Below, one piece after another: positions 45,446 to 55,144 of a stretch of 64,000 nt of DNA (its first letter is position 1; each line of letters begins with the position of its first letter). This stretch comes from Porticoccaceae bacterium. GTDB taxonomy: Bacteria; Pseudomonadota; Gammaproteobacteria; Pseudomonadales; Porticoccaceae. The position numbers and the translations under genes were made by a program. The DNA is taken from assembly GCA_023228865.1 (NCBI GenBank), contig JALOAH010000005.1:1-64000 (forward strand). The letters are read 5' to 3'. The notes beneath the pieces are model-generated. The model had not been told where the DNA came from and made no database searches. It saw only the letters and a list, made by a program, of their open reading frames with translations.

Positions 45446-48058
45446 GTGCTTGAAGCTTATCGCCAACACGTAGAAGAACGCGCTGCCGAAGGCGTGCCCC
45501 CCAAACCCCTGAACGCCGAATGGACAGCTGCACTGGTTGAGTTGCTCAAAGCGCCCCCCGCTGGCGAAGAAGAATTTCTGCTCGACCTGATCACCAACCG
45601 CGTACCGCCGGGCGTGGACGATGCGGCTTACGTCAAAGCCGGTTTTCTTACCGCTATCGTCAAGGGTGAAGCCTCATCCCCCATCCTCGGCAAAGAAAAA
45701 GCGGTCGAACTGCTCGGCATGATGCTCGGCGGTTACAACATCGCCACCCTGGTTGAACTCCTCGACGACAGCGCCCTCGCCGCTCTCGCCGGTGAACAGC
45801 TCAAGCACACCCTGCTGATGTTTGACGCTTTCCACGATGTTGAAAGCAAAGCCAAGGCGGGCAATGCCGTCGCCAAAGAAGTACTGCAGTCATGGGCCGA
45901 TGGCGAATGGTTTCTGGCCAAGCCCGACGTGCCGGAAAAAATCACCACTGCGGTTTTCAAGGTCACTGGCGAAACCAATACCGACGACCTCTCCCCCGCT
46001 CCGGATGCCTGGTCGCGCCCCGATATTCCCCTCCATGCCCGCGCCATGTACAAAATGGCTCGCGACGGCATTACCCCAGACGAACCCGGTGTCGTTGGCC
46101 CCATCAAGCAAATTGAAGCCCTCAATGCCCGCGGCTACAAGGTCGCCTTTGTCGGCGACGTGGTGGGTACCGGCTCCTCGCGCAAATCCGCCACCAACTC
46201 GGTGCTTTGGTTCTTCGGCGACGACATGCCCGGCGTACCCAACAAGCGCACCGGCGGCATCTGTATCGGCAGCAAGGTTGCCCCTATTTTCTACAACACC
46301 ATGGAAGATTCCGGCGCTCTGGTTTTTGAAGCCCCGGTGGACGAAATTCAACAGGGACAGATCATCGATATTTTTCCCTATGAGGGCAAAATCACCGACC
46401 ACGACAGTGGCAAAGTTCTTTCCCAATTCGAACTCAAATCCCAGGTGCTGCTGGATGAGGTGCGCGCCGGTGGCCGTATCAACCTGATTGTGGGTCGCGG
46501 CCTTACCAACCGCGCCCGCGAGGCGCTTGGATTGGGTCACAGCGACCTGTTCCGCACCCCGGAACAACCCGCCGACTCCGGCAAAGGCTACACTCTGGCG
46601 CAAAAAATGGTAGGCAAAGCCTGCGGCATGCCCGGCGTTCGCCCCGGCACCTACTGCGAGCCGAAAATGACCACCGTCGGCTCCCAGGACACCACGGGAC
46701 CCATGACCCGCGACGAACTCAAAGATCTCGCCTGCCTGGGTTTTCAGGCCGACCTCGTCATGCAGTCCTTTTGCCACACGGCGGCCTATCCCAAGCCTGT
46801 GGACGTGGATACCCAGCACACTCTGCCCGACTTTATTCGCAATCGCGGCGGTGTAAGCCTCCGTCCCGGCGACGGCATCATTCACAGCTGGCTCAACCGC
46901 ATGCTGCTGCCCGATACGGTCGGCACCGGCGGCGACTCCCACACCCGCTTCCCCATGGGTATCTCCTTCCCGGCGGGTTCCGGCCTGGTAGCTTTCGCCG
47001 CTGCCACCGGCGTCATGCCCCTGGATATGCCCGAGTCTGTACTGGTGCGTTTTAAAGGCAAAATGCAACCCGGCATCACATTGCGGGATCTGGTGCACGC
47101 CATTCCCTACTACGGCATCAAAGCCGGCCTGCTCACCGTTGAGAAAAAGGGCAAGAAGAACATCTTCTCCGGCCGTATTCTTGAGATTGAAGGCCTCGAC
47201 AATCTGACCGTTGAACAGGCGTTTGAACTCTCCGACGCCTCCGCCGAGCGCTCTGCTGCCGGTTGCACCATTAAAATGTCTGAAGACTCTGTGGCCGAAT
47301 ACCTGCGCTCCAACGTCACCCTGCTGCGCTGGATGATTTCCGAAGGCTACGGGGACCCCAGAACCCTGGAGCGCCGCGTGCGCAAAATGGAAGAGTGGCT
47401 GGCCAACCCGAGCCTGATGAGTGCCGACGCCGACGCCGAGTACGCTGCGGTTATCGAAATTGATCTCAACGACATCAAAGAGCCCATTGTCTGCGCCCCC
47501 AACGACCCAGACGATGCCCGCCTGCTCTCCGATGTCGCTGGCGACAAGGTCGATGAAATCTTTATCGGCTCCTGCATGACCAACATCGGCCACTTCCGCG
47601 CTGCGGGCAAAATGCTCGCCAAAGCGCCCGCGCTGTCCACCCGCTTCTGGATTTGTCCGCCCACCCGCATGGACGAGCACACCCTCATGGAGGAAGGTTA
47701 CTACGCCATCTACGGCAAAGCCGGTGCCCGCACCGAAATGCCCGGCTGCTCCCTGTGCATGGGCAACCAGGCGCGGGTGGCACCAAAATCCACGGTATTG
47801 TCCACCTCAACCCGCAACTTCCCCAACCGTCTCGGCGACGGCGCCAATGTCTACCTGACATCCGCCGAGCTCGCCACCGTTGGCGGCATTCTGGGTCGGT
47901 TGCCGACACCGGCGGAATATATGGAATACGCCAGCCAGCTCGATGCCATGTCGGCGGATATCTACCGCTACATGAACTTCGATCAAATCGAGTCCTTCCA
48001 GAAAGCGGCAGCAGACGGCAAGCGCATTGCCGCCGAACTGATCGTGGAAGTGGCCTGA
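45446..48058 (+). CDS. acnB: Bifunctional aconitate hydratase 2 / 2-methylisocitrate dehydratase
   Basis: 870 residues from a GTG at 45446 ([20 protein letters not shown]), preferred over the upstream open frame because GAGGA lies 8 bases before it and it matches the AcnB N-terminus. Iron-sulfur ligands are C710 (GSCMTNIGH) and C768/C771 (CSLCMGNQ), nearly the numbering of E. coli AcnB. The N-terminal HEAT-like domain and swivel domain precede the catalytic parts, the AcnB order. Interconverts citrate and isocitrate in the TCA cycle. An intrinsic terminator follows. Confidence 0.97.
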   Translation: MLEAYRQHVEERAAEGVPPKPLNAEWTAALVELLKAPPAGEEEFLLDLITNRVPPGVDDAAYVKAGFLTAIVKGEASSPILGKEKAVELLGMMLGGYNIATLVELLDDSALAALAGEQLKHTLLMFDAFHDVESKAKAGNAVAKEVLQSWADGEWFLAKPDVPEKITTAVFKVTGETNTDDLSPAPDAWSRPDIPLHARAMYKMARDGITPDEPGVVGPIKQIEALNARGYKVAFVGDVVGTGSSRKSATNSVLWFFGDDMPGVPNKRTGGICIGSKVAPIFYNTMEDSGALVFEAPVDEIQQGQIIDIFPYEGKITDHDSGKVLSQFELKSQVLLDEVRAGGRINLIVGRGLTNRAREALGLGHSDLFRTPEQPADSGKGYTLAQKMVGKACGMPGVRPGTYCEPKMTTVGSQDTTGPMTRDELKDLACLGFQADLVMQSFCHTAAYPKPVDVDTQHTLPDFIRNRGGVSLRPGDGIIHSWLNRMLLPDTVGTGGDSHTRFPMGISFPAGSGLVAFAAATGVMPLDMPESVLVRFKGKMQPGITLRDLVHAIPYYGIKAGLLTVEKKGKKNIFSGRILEIEGLDNLTVEQAFELSDASAERSAAGCTIKMSEDSVAEYLRSNVTLLRWMISEGYGDPRTLERRVRKMEEWLANPSLMSADADAEYAAVIEIDLNDIKEPIVCAPNDPDDARLLSDVAGDKVDEIFIGSCMTNIGHFRAAGKMLAKAPALSTRFWICPPTRMDEHTLMEEGYYAIYGKAGARTEMPGCSLCMGNQARVAPKSTVLSTSTRNFPNRLGDGANVYLTSAELATVGGILGRLPTPAEYMEYASQLDAMSADIYRYMNFDQIESFQKAAADGKRIAAELIVEVA

Positions 48059-48098
48059 GACATGACCTGACATGGTAACCGGTTAAACGCGGCTACCT

Positions 48099-48126
48099 GA
48101 AAAACCCCGCTTCGGCGGGGTTTTTT
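48099..48126 (+). terminator. Intrinsic terminator of acnB
   Basis: Perfect stem AAACCCCGC / GCGGGGTTT with a TTCG tetraloop, followed by a T6 run, about 40 bases past the acnB stop. The UUCG loop gives an especially stable hairpin. Confidence 0.92.
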
Positions 48127-48213
48127 ATGGGCGCAAGTTACGGGGAAAATCAAAAATTCCGGGAATACCGCCGAAATGTAGCAACGCTTTTGGGGTTATC
48201 CCGACAGGGCTTG

Positions 48214-48435
48214 TTAATAGGTCGAATTTGGCGTGTTTTCAGGGTTTATCTCAGCATAGACTTCTTCGGGATCAACATCATTGATCAACAAAACCTCCCT
48301 GACAGCCTCTATATGCTCAAGGATTTTTTGGTAGCGATCACCATATTCATACCTGGTGATCTCAATAGCCTTGGGCATATAGGTAAAGGCTATTTTCAGG
48401 GCGTTCAACGCTGCTTCGTCCAGTTTATCGTTCAT
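48214..48435 (-). CDS. Small acidic hypothetical protein
   Basis: 73 residues: MNDKLDEAALNALKIAFTYM, RYEYGDRYQKILEHIEAVRE and an acidic end DPEEVYAEINPENTPNSTY. Predicted helical, no membrane segment. Not a family I recognise. Codon pattern and balanced composition look real, and it sits alone between the acnB terminator and the next gene. A CAACCTCAG-type sequence opposite the start offers a weak GAGG ribosome binding site. Confidence 0.5.
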   Translation of the reverse strand: MNDKLDEAALNALKIAFTYMPKAIEITRYEYGDRYQKILEHIEAVREVLLINDVDPEEVYAEINPENTPNSTY

Positions 48436-48613
48436 ACCAACCTCAGCCTTTCATTAACAAGGTTTCGATTATAGCTGCTCTCTCAAAAGCGGGGCTTACG
48501 CTTTTCAGCCCCATGCAAAAAAGTAGATCGCGCCTCTATCCTGCAGCAACCATTGCACTACCTCCCCGTTACCCTGAAAATGCATTCGTTAACCCAACCA
48601 GGTTGAGCAACGT

Positions 48614-50692
48614 TTGAACGATTCATTATTCAATCTTCTTGAAAAGGGCGCTCCAGAGAATGGCGATAGCCTTGAGCCAGTAAGCGCGCTCAAAGCCATT
48701 GTCGCCTGGCTGAGACCCCGTGGCAGCGACAAAGGCAAAACCGCTCCGGTACTGGCGCGTATGATTGAGTTGGAACAATGGCTGGAAACCCATCCCTTGG
48801 CACGGGAACGCCTCACCGAAGCTCTCAAAAACTGGTTGATGGAAGCCAGTTATTTCGAGGTTTTTACCTCCCTTGGCATTCTTTCCCGCCGAGGCTTCAG
48901 CAGGGAGTTTATCGACCGGCTTTACGAAAAAATCAATCCCTCTCCCAGAGACAAGGACAGTATTCGCGATACTATCGCCCTGGTGTTTAATCGCGACAAT
49001 GATGCCGACTGGGTCTGCGCTATTCCCACAGAAACCTGGATCAGTTTTTTATCCAGTCTCTGGCGCTACGACAGCGAACAGCTCAAGCCCGTCCGCCACA
49101 AGGTGTGCAGCGAAGTTCTCTACGCAATCGAAATGCTGTCCATCTGGATTGCGGCGGAAGAATTGGAGGCGGAAATACTCCGCCTTGATCCCAGGGTTAT
49201 TAACAAGGATTCCGCCTTTGTCGCCCAGCAGCGGGAACTCGCCAATTTTATTCGCCACTATGAGCGATGGCTGGACAATGACGCAGAATTTTATGATGAC
49301 GACCACGCCCGCGTGCTACTGGAGCAATGCAAAGACGGCCTGATTCAATTGCGCAAGCGCATGATGACCAAGGGCACCAGTATCGCCCTCACCCATCTGC
49401 TGGAAAGGCTCGACCAAACCCTGGCGCGGATCGAGCTTTTGTTGGACACCCTCACCGTCAGGAACCGCGAAGCCTTCAACGAAAAAGCCATCGAACTGCT
49501 CAAACAGCTGGTTAGCGCCAGTAATAACCGCAACAGTCTTTCAACCCTGTGGCGCCAAAACAGCCGCCTGCTGGCGCGCAGCGTCACTGAAAATGCCAGC
49601 CATCACGGCGAGTACTATGTCACCAGCAACCGCAGGGAATACCTGAATATGCTCTGGTCTGGCGCCGGTGGCGGTTTCATTATCGCATTTATGGCACTGA
49701 TCAAAATCCAGATCCTTGCCCAGGGATTTGGCGCGGGCTTGGAAACTCTTCTCAGCAGCCTCAATTATGGCCTCGGTTTTGTATTGATTCATATGGTTGG
49801 CTGCACTGTGGCCACCAAGCAGCCGGCCATGACCGCCGCCCATTTTGCCAATGCGGTGGAAAAAGGCGACCAGGGGCGCGCCAATGCCAGCAAACTCGCA
49901 GATCTTCTCATCCGCGTGAGCCGCTCGCAATTTATCGCCATTGTCGGCAATGTCAGCATTGCCCTGTCTCTCGCCTACCTCCTCGCCAGGGGCTACAGCC
50001 ACTGGCAAGGCGTGAATCTGATCGACCCTGAAACCGCTGACTATCTCCTTCATCGCCTCGACTTCATCGACAGCCCGGCTCTGGTACACGCCGCCATAGC
50101 CGGTGTCTGGCTGTTTGTGTCGGGATTGATTTCCGGTTATTTCGATAATCGCGCCGCCAGACTCGATTTGGCGGGTCGCCTTGCAGGACACCCGTTACTG
50201 ACAAGGCTTCTGCCCACTGGCGCGCGGCAAAAAGTGGCGGTTTATGTGGGCGATAATTACGGCGCTTTGATCGGCAACTTCGCTTTTGGCTTTTTACTGG
50301 GAACAACGGCTTATTTCGGCGCGATGATCGGTTTACCCCTGGATATCCGCCATGTCGCTTTTGCATCAACAGACCTGGGTTATGGCATCAGTATTGCCAG
50401 CCTAGACACTGAACAGCTTCTTCTCTATGGCGGCTGCGTGCTCTTGATTGGCGCCATCAATTTGTGGGTCAGTTTCTCTCTGGCGCTGTCAGTGGCGCTG
50501 CGCGCCCGGGATGTGCGGATCAGTAGCATCTCCACCCTGGGGTCTGCGCTATGGCGGCAAATACTCCGCCAACCCCTGGCGCTTTTTCTTCCCCCCGCTG
50601 ACTCGGAAACGGATGAAAAAGTCAGTGGGCAAAGTCCCTCAACCGCCAGCAACCCGCCGCAATCGGCGACAGCGCAACACCAGAAAAAATAA
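48614..50692 (+). CDS. Gcr-family membrane protein (annotated 'site-specific recombinase')
   Basis: 692 residues, COG4389-like. The N-terminal 330 residues are soluble and helical (VSALKAIVAWLRPRGSDKGK; LANFIRHYERWLDNDAEFYD). The C-terminal half has six or seven membrane helices beginning around GAGGGFIIAFMALIKI and contains HMVGCTVATKQPAMTAAHFA and FGFLLGTTAYFGAMIGLPLD. Relatives are called site-specific recombinase after a Neisseria gene, but no Ser or Tyr recombinase motif is present, so a DNA-recombining role is doubtful. The start is probably TTG 48614 (NDSLFNLLEKG). It is not a mobile-element gene. True function unknown. Confidence 0.75.
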   Translation: MNDSLFNLLEKGAPENGDSLEPVSALKAIVAWLRPRGSDKGKTAPVLARMIELEQWLETHPLARERLTEALKNWLMEASYFEVFTSLGILSRRGFSREFIDRLYEKINPSPRDKDSIRDTIALVFNRDNDADWVCAIPTETWISFLSSLWRYDSEQLKPVRHKVCSEVLYAIEMLSIWIAAEELEAEILRLDPRVINKDSAFVAQQRELANFIRHYERWLDNDAEFYDDDHARVLLEQCKDGLIQLRKRMMTKGTSIALTHLLERLDQTLARIELLLDTLTVRNREAFNEKAIELLKQLVSASNNRNSLSTLWRQNSRLLARSVTENASHHGEYYVTSNRREYLNMLWSGAGGGFIIAFMALIKIQILAQGFGAGLETLLSSLNYGLGFVLIHMVGCTVATKQPAMTAAHFANAVEKGDQGRANASKLADLLIRVSRSQFIAIVGNVSIALSLAYLLARGYSHWQGVNLIDPETADYLLHRLDFIDSPALVHAAIAGVWLFVSGLISGYFDNRAARLDLAGRLAGHPLLTRLLPTGARQKVAVYVGDNYGALIGNFAFGFLLGTTAYFGAMIGLPLDIRHVAFASTDLGYGISIASLDTEQLLLYGGCVLLIGAINLWVSFSLALSVALRARDVRISSISTLGSALWRQILRQPLALFLPPADSETDEKVSGQSPSTASNPPQSATAQHQKK

Positions 50693-50769
50693 AACTACTG
50701 TATATATTTACAGCTCAAAGCAGAAAGGACTATGATGCTGTACAAATATCCAGTAAGAGCCTGACTGCC

Positions 50770-51297
50770 ATGTTACAGATATCCCTGCTCAACACGTGCC
50801 CGCAGCAACCAGGAAGATTGCTCCAATTCCCCACCCAGCAGGAGACGCTGCCGGAAGCGATACCGCGCAGCAAAGCCACTGGCCTCAGCCTGTTACTGAA
50901 TACCGGGAACTTACCGCCCGCCTACGAAACCCTTGTGGTCAGATCACCGGAGGACAACCTGCCCCTTGGCATCGCCAAAAACGAACTGCTCATTGTGGAT
51001 AAAGTGCGCCGCCGCGACGATGCTGTCTGGCTGATGACCAACAGCAACCACCAACTTAAAATTGTCGCCCCAGACAACCCTCTGCGCACAGCCCTAGGCT
51101 GCGGTGTAAAGGCCAGTGGCAAGAGGGTATTGCTGTCACAAGGGCTGCCCGAAAAGCCCTGTGCCAGCCCGGGGGAGGAATACCAGTTTTTAGGTTCGCT
51201 GGTTGAGGTTTTACCCGGTGCCAAAGGTTTGCGCTATGCCCACAACGTCAAACCCATCGCCAGGCAAATGGCACAGGGCAGGCATTTCTTTGGCTAA
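50770..51297 (+). CDS. Hypothetical protein, weakly S24-peptidase-like
   Basis: 175 residues. The middle reads LPLGIAKNELLIVDKVRRRD, recalling the G-D-x-L-I-V-D step of LexA/UmuD S24 folds, and KIVAPDNP-LRT follows, but the Ser-Lys dyad cannot be placed with confidence. The start ATG is preceded by a promoter-like AT-rich stretch. A perfect hairpin overlaps the stop codon. It may be a truncated or divergent S24-like protein; otherwise unknown. Confidence 0.5.
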   Translation: MLQISLLNTCPQQPGRLLQFPTQQETLPEAIPRSKATGLSLLLNTGNLPPAYETLVVRSPEDNLPLGIAKNELLIVDKVRRRDDAVWLMTNSNHQLKIVAPDNPLRTALGCGVKASGKRVLLSQGLPEKPCASPGEEYQFLGSLVEVLPGAKGLRYAHNVKPIARQMAQGRHFFG

Positions 51298-51309
51298 AAT
51301 GCCTGCCCT
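51275..51309 (+). terminator. Hairpin overlapping the 3' end of the 50770 gene
   Basis: 13-bp perfect arms AGGGCAGGCATTT (51275-51287) and AAATGCCTGCCCT (51297-51309) enclose the last codons and the stop. It is followed by a weak T tract (TTTCTTCTT), so termination would be inefficient; message stabilisation is an alternative. Confidence 0.45.
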
Positions 51310-51348
51310 GCCCTGTTTCTTCTTGGAACTGTTTATTGTTGGAACTGT

Positions 51349-51894
51349 TTATTCTTTGTTGTCAGCGGCTTCTTCACTGTCAACCACTTGGGATTCACCG
51401 GAAGCCTGAGCTTCGGCCACTTCTTTTTTGAACTGGTCGGAGTCGAGAAATTGCAACTTGATCAGCGCCGTTTGTCGGGAAGGCGCAATGCCCAGCACCA
51501 GCACGTTGATGTTTTCCCGATCCTGAATAACACCAGGCAAATGAACAAGCACCTCGCCGGTTTCCTTGCTGGTGAAAATATTGAGATCTTTCTTTTTTTG
51601 CAGGCGCCCGGCGATATTCCTCATCATCAGCTGAAGGGCGGATTTGAACATATGAAACGTCAAATGGCCTTTATATTCCTGATGATCAAGACAAAGCTTT
51701 ACCTTGATAGGTGGAATTTTGCTGTCATTAAACGTCAATGACGCAAATTCAACAGCCTCCCCAGCCGCTATCTCCTTATAGAGTTTGCGAGCTTTTTCCT
51801 TGTGTGACTTGAAAAAGTAATGATCAAGGGCATTCAGCGACAGCGTCAGCAATTGATCAATATTAATGGTGGGTTGTTTTGGTGAAGCAGTCAT
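51349..51894 (-). CDS. Conserved hypothetical protein
   Basis: 181 residues with no membrane segment: PTINIDQLLTLSLNALDHYF, then KLYKEIAAGEAVEFASLTFN, beta-rich middle (IPPIKVKLCLDHQEYKGHLT), GVIQDRENINVLVLGIAPSR and an acidic tail ESQVVDSEEAADNKE. I recognise no family. Composition and length look like a genuine cytoplasmic protein. Converges with the 50770 gene. Confidence 0.5.
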   Translation of the reverse strand: MTASPKQPTINIDQLLTLSLNALDHYFFKSHKEKARKLYKEIAAGEAVEFASLTFNDSKIPPIKVKLCLDHQEYKGHLTFHMFKSALQLMMRNIAGRLQKKKDLNIFTSKETGEVLVHLPGVIQDRENINVLVLGIAPSRQTALIKLQFLDSDQFKKEVAEAQASGESQVVDSEEAADNKE

Positions 51895-52060
51895 TATCGG
51901 TTACCCCTTGTCAGCGAGGGCGAATTTTACCGTTGCCAGCGGATATTGGCCATAGCCAGCTCAACAGAGTCGCACTTCCACCGGAAAGACTTGATTTGCG
52001 GGAACATTGTTGTAGTATCTGGGTCTGAATCAGTGAACCAATTATCGGAGCAATAACCCT

Positions 52061-52723
52061 ATGGAAACACGGACAAAAGCTGTTATTTCCAATACGTCTA
52101 CCGCGCTTTCCGCCGACGTCAGCAAAGTGCTGCGCAACACCTACGCCCTGCTGGCCATGACGGTGCTTTTCAGCGCCATCACTGCCGGCGTCGCTATGGC
52201 GCTGAATGTGCCCTACCTCGGCCTGTGGACACTGCTGCCCTACTTTCTTTGCCTGTGGATGACAGAAAAGAACAAAAACAACGCCTCCGGCCTGCTGTGG
52301 GTGTTTGCCCTCACCGGCTGGCTCGGTTTTAGCATCGGCCCCATTATCAGCCACTACCTGAAAACCTCCGGCGCCGAGCCTGTTCTCACCGCCCTCGGCG
52401 GCACAGCCCTGATCTTTTTCGCCTGTTCCGGTTATGTGCTCACCACCCGCAAAAACCTGGGCTTTATGTCGGGCTTTCTGATCACCGGCCTGGTTGTCGC
52501 CTTTGTCGGCGCTATTGCCAACATCTTTCTCCAGATTCAGGGGCTGTCTCTGGCCATCTCCTGCATGTTTCTGGTGATCTGTTCAGGGTTGCTGATGTGG
52601 CAAACCAGTGAAATCATCCACGGCGGCGAGCGCAACTACATCTCCGCCACTGTCACCCTGTTTGTGATGATCTACAACATTTTCAGCAGCCTGTTACACC
52701 TGCTCGGCATGAATGACGACTGA
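52061..52723 (+). CDS. Bax inhibitor-1/YccA family membrane protein
   Basis: 220 residues with seven hydrophobic helices. The start VLRNTYALLAMTVLFSAITA, the middle FALTGWLGFSIGPIISHYL and the end LFVMIYNIFSSLLHLLGMNDD with the conserved Asp pair match YccA, the BI-1 relative that modulates the FtsH protease in E. coli. Inner membrane; precise role in this organism not known. Preceded by GGAGCAATAACCCT and followed by a strong terminator. It is close to tusE, as in several relatives. Confidence 0.9.
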   Translation: METRTKAVISNTSTALSADVSKVLRNTYALLAMTVLFSAITAGVAMALNVPYLGLWTLLPYFLCLWMTEKNKNNASGLLWVFALTGWLGFSIGPIISHYLKTSGAEPVLTALGGTALIFFACSGYVLTTRKNLGFMSGFLITGLVVAFVGAIANIFLQIQGLSLAISCMFLVICSGLLMWQTSEIIHGGERNYISATVTLFVMIYNIFSSLLHLLGMNDD

Positions 52724-52741
52724 AATTAACACTGGTGAAGG

Positions 52742-52767
52742 AAGGCGGCTTGAATGCCGCCTTTTTT
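52742..52767 (+). terminator. Intrinsic terminator of the YccA-family gene
   Basis: Stem AAGGCGGC / GCCGCCTT with a TTGAAT loop followed by a T run (TTTTTTA), 19 bases after the stop codon. Clear rho-independent structure. Confidence 0.9.
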
Positions 52768-52830
52768 ATCGCTGAATTTTAGGCGCCATCTGTAACAATC
52801 CTACTCTCCGGCAACCATTCTCAGAAAATC

Positions 52831-53139
52831 ATGTACAACGTGGATGAAGAAGGCTTTCTCGTCAACCCCAGCGACTGGGACAGGGCTTTCGCCCGCGAAA
52901 CGGCAGCAGTGGAAGGTATTGATCTCAATGAAGAACGCTGGCGGCTGATTGAGCAAACCCGGGGGTTTTATAACGAATACGGCTTTTCACCGTCCATGCG
53001 CCCGCTGGTGAAATACATCGGCATGAATTTGGGGGCAGACAAAGGCAAAAGCATTTACCTCATGAAACTGTTTCCGCCAAGCCCGGCAAAAATACTGAGC
53101 AAGCTTGCCGGCTTACATAAACCGAAAAATTGCTTGTAA
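52831..53139 (+). CDS. tusE: TusE/DsrC-family sulfur relay protein
   Basis: 102 residues. The family end is complete, with the penultimate cysteine in KPKNCL; WDRAFARETAAVEGIDL and FYNEYGFSPSMRPLVKYIG are core TusE segments. TusE accepts sulfur from TusBCD and hands it to MnmA for 2-thiouridine in tRNA. Only one catalytic Cys near the end is present, which favours TusE over dissimilatory DsrC. TusBCD are not in the window. Located after the YccA-family gene, as is common. Confidence 0.88.
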   Translation: MYNVDEEGFLVNPSDWDRAFARETAAVEGIDLNEERWRLIEQTRGFYNEYGFSPSMRPLVKYIGMNLGADKGKSIYLMKLFPPSPAKILSKLAGLHKPKNCL

Positions 53140-53193
53140 GGCCGACTATACTCAGTGTTAAAAATGAAACCTGGTACTGAACGGAGAAACAGC

Positions 53194-53544
53194 ATGAGCT
53201 TTGAAAATAAAATCTGCGAACCCTGCCACTCTGGGGCACCCGCAATGGGCAAGGCCGAACAGGAAGAACATCTCGCGCAACTGTCTGGCTGGACAATTAG
53301 CCAACCAGACAACATCGATACCCTGGTAAAAACCTACAAGTTCGAAGATTATCCCAGCGGCCTCAGATTTGCCTTAAAGGTGGGAGAAGCCGCTGAAAAC
53401 CATGGCCATCACCCGGTGCTGGAAATCAGCTGGGGAAAAGTTAGGGTGTTCTGGTGGACTCACGCCTCCAGCGGCCTTCACCTCAACGACTTTATTATGG
53501 CAGAGGAAACGGACCGGATTTACGCTCAATTCAGCCCTGTCTGA
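53194..53544 (+). CDS. phhB: 4a-hydroxytetrahydrobiopterin dehydratase (PCD/PhhB)
   Basis: 116 residues from the ATG at 53194 with CGGAGAAAC upstream; the frame opens 13 codons earlier. The catalytic block AENHGHHPVLEISW and the following WWTHASSGLHLNDF match the pterin-carbinolamine dehydratase signature (E-x2-H-H-P, T-H-x-x-x-G-L-x-x-x-D). Regenerates the pterin cofactor of aromatic hydroxylases. No phenylalanine hydroxylase gene is near, so the free-standing gene may serve elsewhere. An N-terminal CEPCHSG pair of cysteines is unexplained. Confidence 0.88.
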   Translation: MSFENKICEPCHSGAPAMGKAEQEEHLAQLSGWTISQPDNIDTLVKTYKFEDYPSGLRFALKVGEAAENHGHHPVLEISWGKVRVFWWTHASSGLHLNDFIMAEETDRIYAQFSPV

Positions 53545-53559
53545 CAACCCCGTTAAAAC

Positions 53560-53979
53560 CTACTCCCCGCAAAGAATGGCCACCAGAGTTCTGCGCCCAC
53601 CGCTGTTGCGATGTTCGCAGAGGTAAATGCCCTGCCAGATCCCCATATTTAAGCGGCCATCGGCCACTGGAATGCTGACTGAGGCGCCCAGGAGGCTGGA
53701 TTTGATGTGGGCGGGGAGATCGTCGGAACCCTCATCCCGATGTCGATAATAGGGTTCGTCCTCGGGCACGGCGCGGCTGAAAAAGCTCTCAAAATCCTGA
53801 CGCACCGTCGGATCGACATTTTCATTTATCGTGAGGGAAGCGGAGGTATGCTTGATAAAGAGGTGCAAAAGCCCGACTTTGCAGGACGCAATTTCTCCAA
53901 CCGCGGCAAGGACTTCCGAGGTAATCAGGTGAAAGCCTCGCGGTTTTGCGGTTAACCGAAACTCCTTTTGCAGCCACAT
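53560..53979 (-). CDS. yjbQ: YjbQ/UPF0047 family protein (secondary thiamine-phosphate synthase)
   Basis: 139 residues. EVLAAVGEIASCKVGLLHLFIKHTSASLTINENVDPTVRQD holds the HTSASLTINE active-site motif; the later GASVSIPVADGRLNMGIWQGIYLCEHR has the G-x-W-Q-G-I-x-L signature. YjbQ has low thiamine-phosphate synthase activity, though its physiological role is unclear. Lies 42 bases after aroC on the same strand. Family certain, function tentative. Confidence 0.92.
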   Translation of the reverse strand: MWLQKEFRLTAKPRGFHLITSEVLAAVGEIASCKVGLLHLFIKHTSASLTINENVDPTVRQDFESFFSRAVPEDEPYYRHRDEGSDDLPAHIKSSLLGASVSIPVADGRLNMGIWQGIYLCEHRNSGGRRTLVAILCGE

Positions 53980-54021
53980 AAAACCGACCTTTAGCCGCTC
54001 AAGTGGTTAAACAGATTAAGG

Positions 54022-55116
54022 TTAAGCATCGCGGGAAGGTTTAAGCGTCGCGAGAACATCGGCATTTTGCCCCCGGTGGCGCAGGGCGTGATCCATGAGC
54101 ACAATCGCCATCATCGCTTCGGCAATAGGAATGGCGCGAATGCCCACGCAGGGGTCGTGGCGGCCCGTGGTGATAACCTCAATGGCATTGCCATGGATAT
54201 CAATGGATTGGCCGGGAATTCTCAGACTGGATGTGGGCTTTAACGCCAGGTGGGCGACAATGTCCTGACCGCTGGAAATGCCGCCGAGAATGCCGCCGGC
54301 ATTGTTGGAGAGAAAACCATGGGGGGTGATTTCATCGCGGTGCTCGGTGCCTTTCTGGGCAACACTGGCAAAACCCGCGCCGATTTCAATGCCCTTGACG
54401 GCGTTGATGCTCATCAGGGCGTGGGCGAGCTCGGCGTCGAGGCGGTCAAACACCGGCTCTCCCCAACCCGCAGGGACTCCGTTGGCGCAGACGCTGACCT
54501 TGGCGCCCACCGAATTGCCCTCCTTGATGAGCACCTGCATGTATTCTTCCAGTTCGGCAATTTTGTCGGGCTGGGCGCAGAAAAAAGGGTTGGTTTCAAT
54601 GGCGCTCTTGTCCACCAGATCCAGTTTTATGGGGCCGAGCTGGCTGAGATAGCCAAATATTTCCACGCCGAAAGCCTGGCGGAGGTATTTTTTGGCGACA
54701 GCACCAGCCGCCACCCGCACACTGGTTTCCCGGGCGGAAGAGCGGCCACCGCCGCGATAATCGCGAATACCGTATTTTTTCTGGTAGGTGTAGTCCGCAT
54801 GAGCCGGGCGAAACTGATCCTTGATTTTTGAATAGTCCTTGGAGCGCTGGTCGGTATTTTCAATGATCATACCTATGGGCGTGCCCGTGGTTTTACCCTC
54901 AAAAACACCGGAGAGAATTTTGACTTCATCGCCTTCCCGACGCTGGGTGGTGTAACGGGACTGGCCGGGCTTGCGGCGATCAAGGTCGTGCTGGAGATCC
55001 GCCTCGCAGAGCTCCATGCCAGGAGGACAGCCGTCGACAATACAGCCAAGGGCAACGCCGTGGCTTTCGCCAAAAGTGGTAACCGTAAAAAGTTTGCCGA
55101 ATGTATTGCCGGACAA
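54022..55116 (-). CDS. aroC: Chorismate synthase
   Basis: 364 residues. The start [20 protein letters not shown] is the universal AroC N-terminus (signature G-E-S-H-G), followed by [20 protein letters not shown] and later [23 protein letters not shown]-dependent last shikimate step, EPSP to chorismate. It is 28 bases downstream of prmB, reproducing the conserved prmB-aroC pair. The C-terminus [12 protein letters not shown] is complete. No abnormalities. Confidence 0.97.
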   Translation of the reverse strand: MSGNTFGKLFTVTTFGESHGVALGCIVDGCPPGMELCEADLQHDLDRRKPGQSRYTTQRREGDEVKILSGVFEGKTTGTPIGMIIENTDQRSKDYSKIKDQFRPAHADYTYQKKYGIRDYRGGGRSSARETSVRVAAGAVAKKYLRQAFGVEIFGYLSQLGPIKLDLVDKSAIETNPFFCAQPDKIAELEEYMQVLIKEGNSVGAKVSVCANGVPAGWGEPVFDRLDAELAHALMSINAVKGIEIGAGFASVAQKGTEHRDEITPHGFLSNNAGGILGGISSGQDIVAHLALKPTSSLRIPGQSIDIHGNAIEVITTGRHDPCVGIRAIPIAEAMMAIVLMDHALRHRGQNADVLATLKPSRDA

Positions 55117-55144
55117 GGATCGATCCCCTCAAAAATTGGCCATT

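Noticed and set aside
45890..47680. 596-residue leftward frame opposite acnB
   Set aside because: Antisense shadow caused by biased codon use; Gly/His/Asp-rich with no domain.
48614..50692. Mobile element based on the name site-specific recombinase
   Set aside because: No recombinase motif, no terminal repeats or attachment sites around it.
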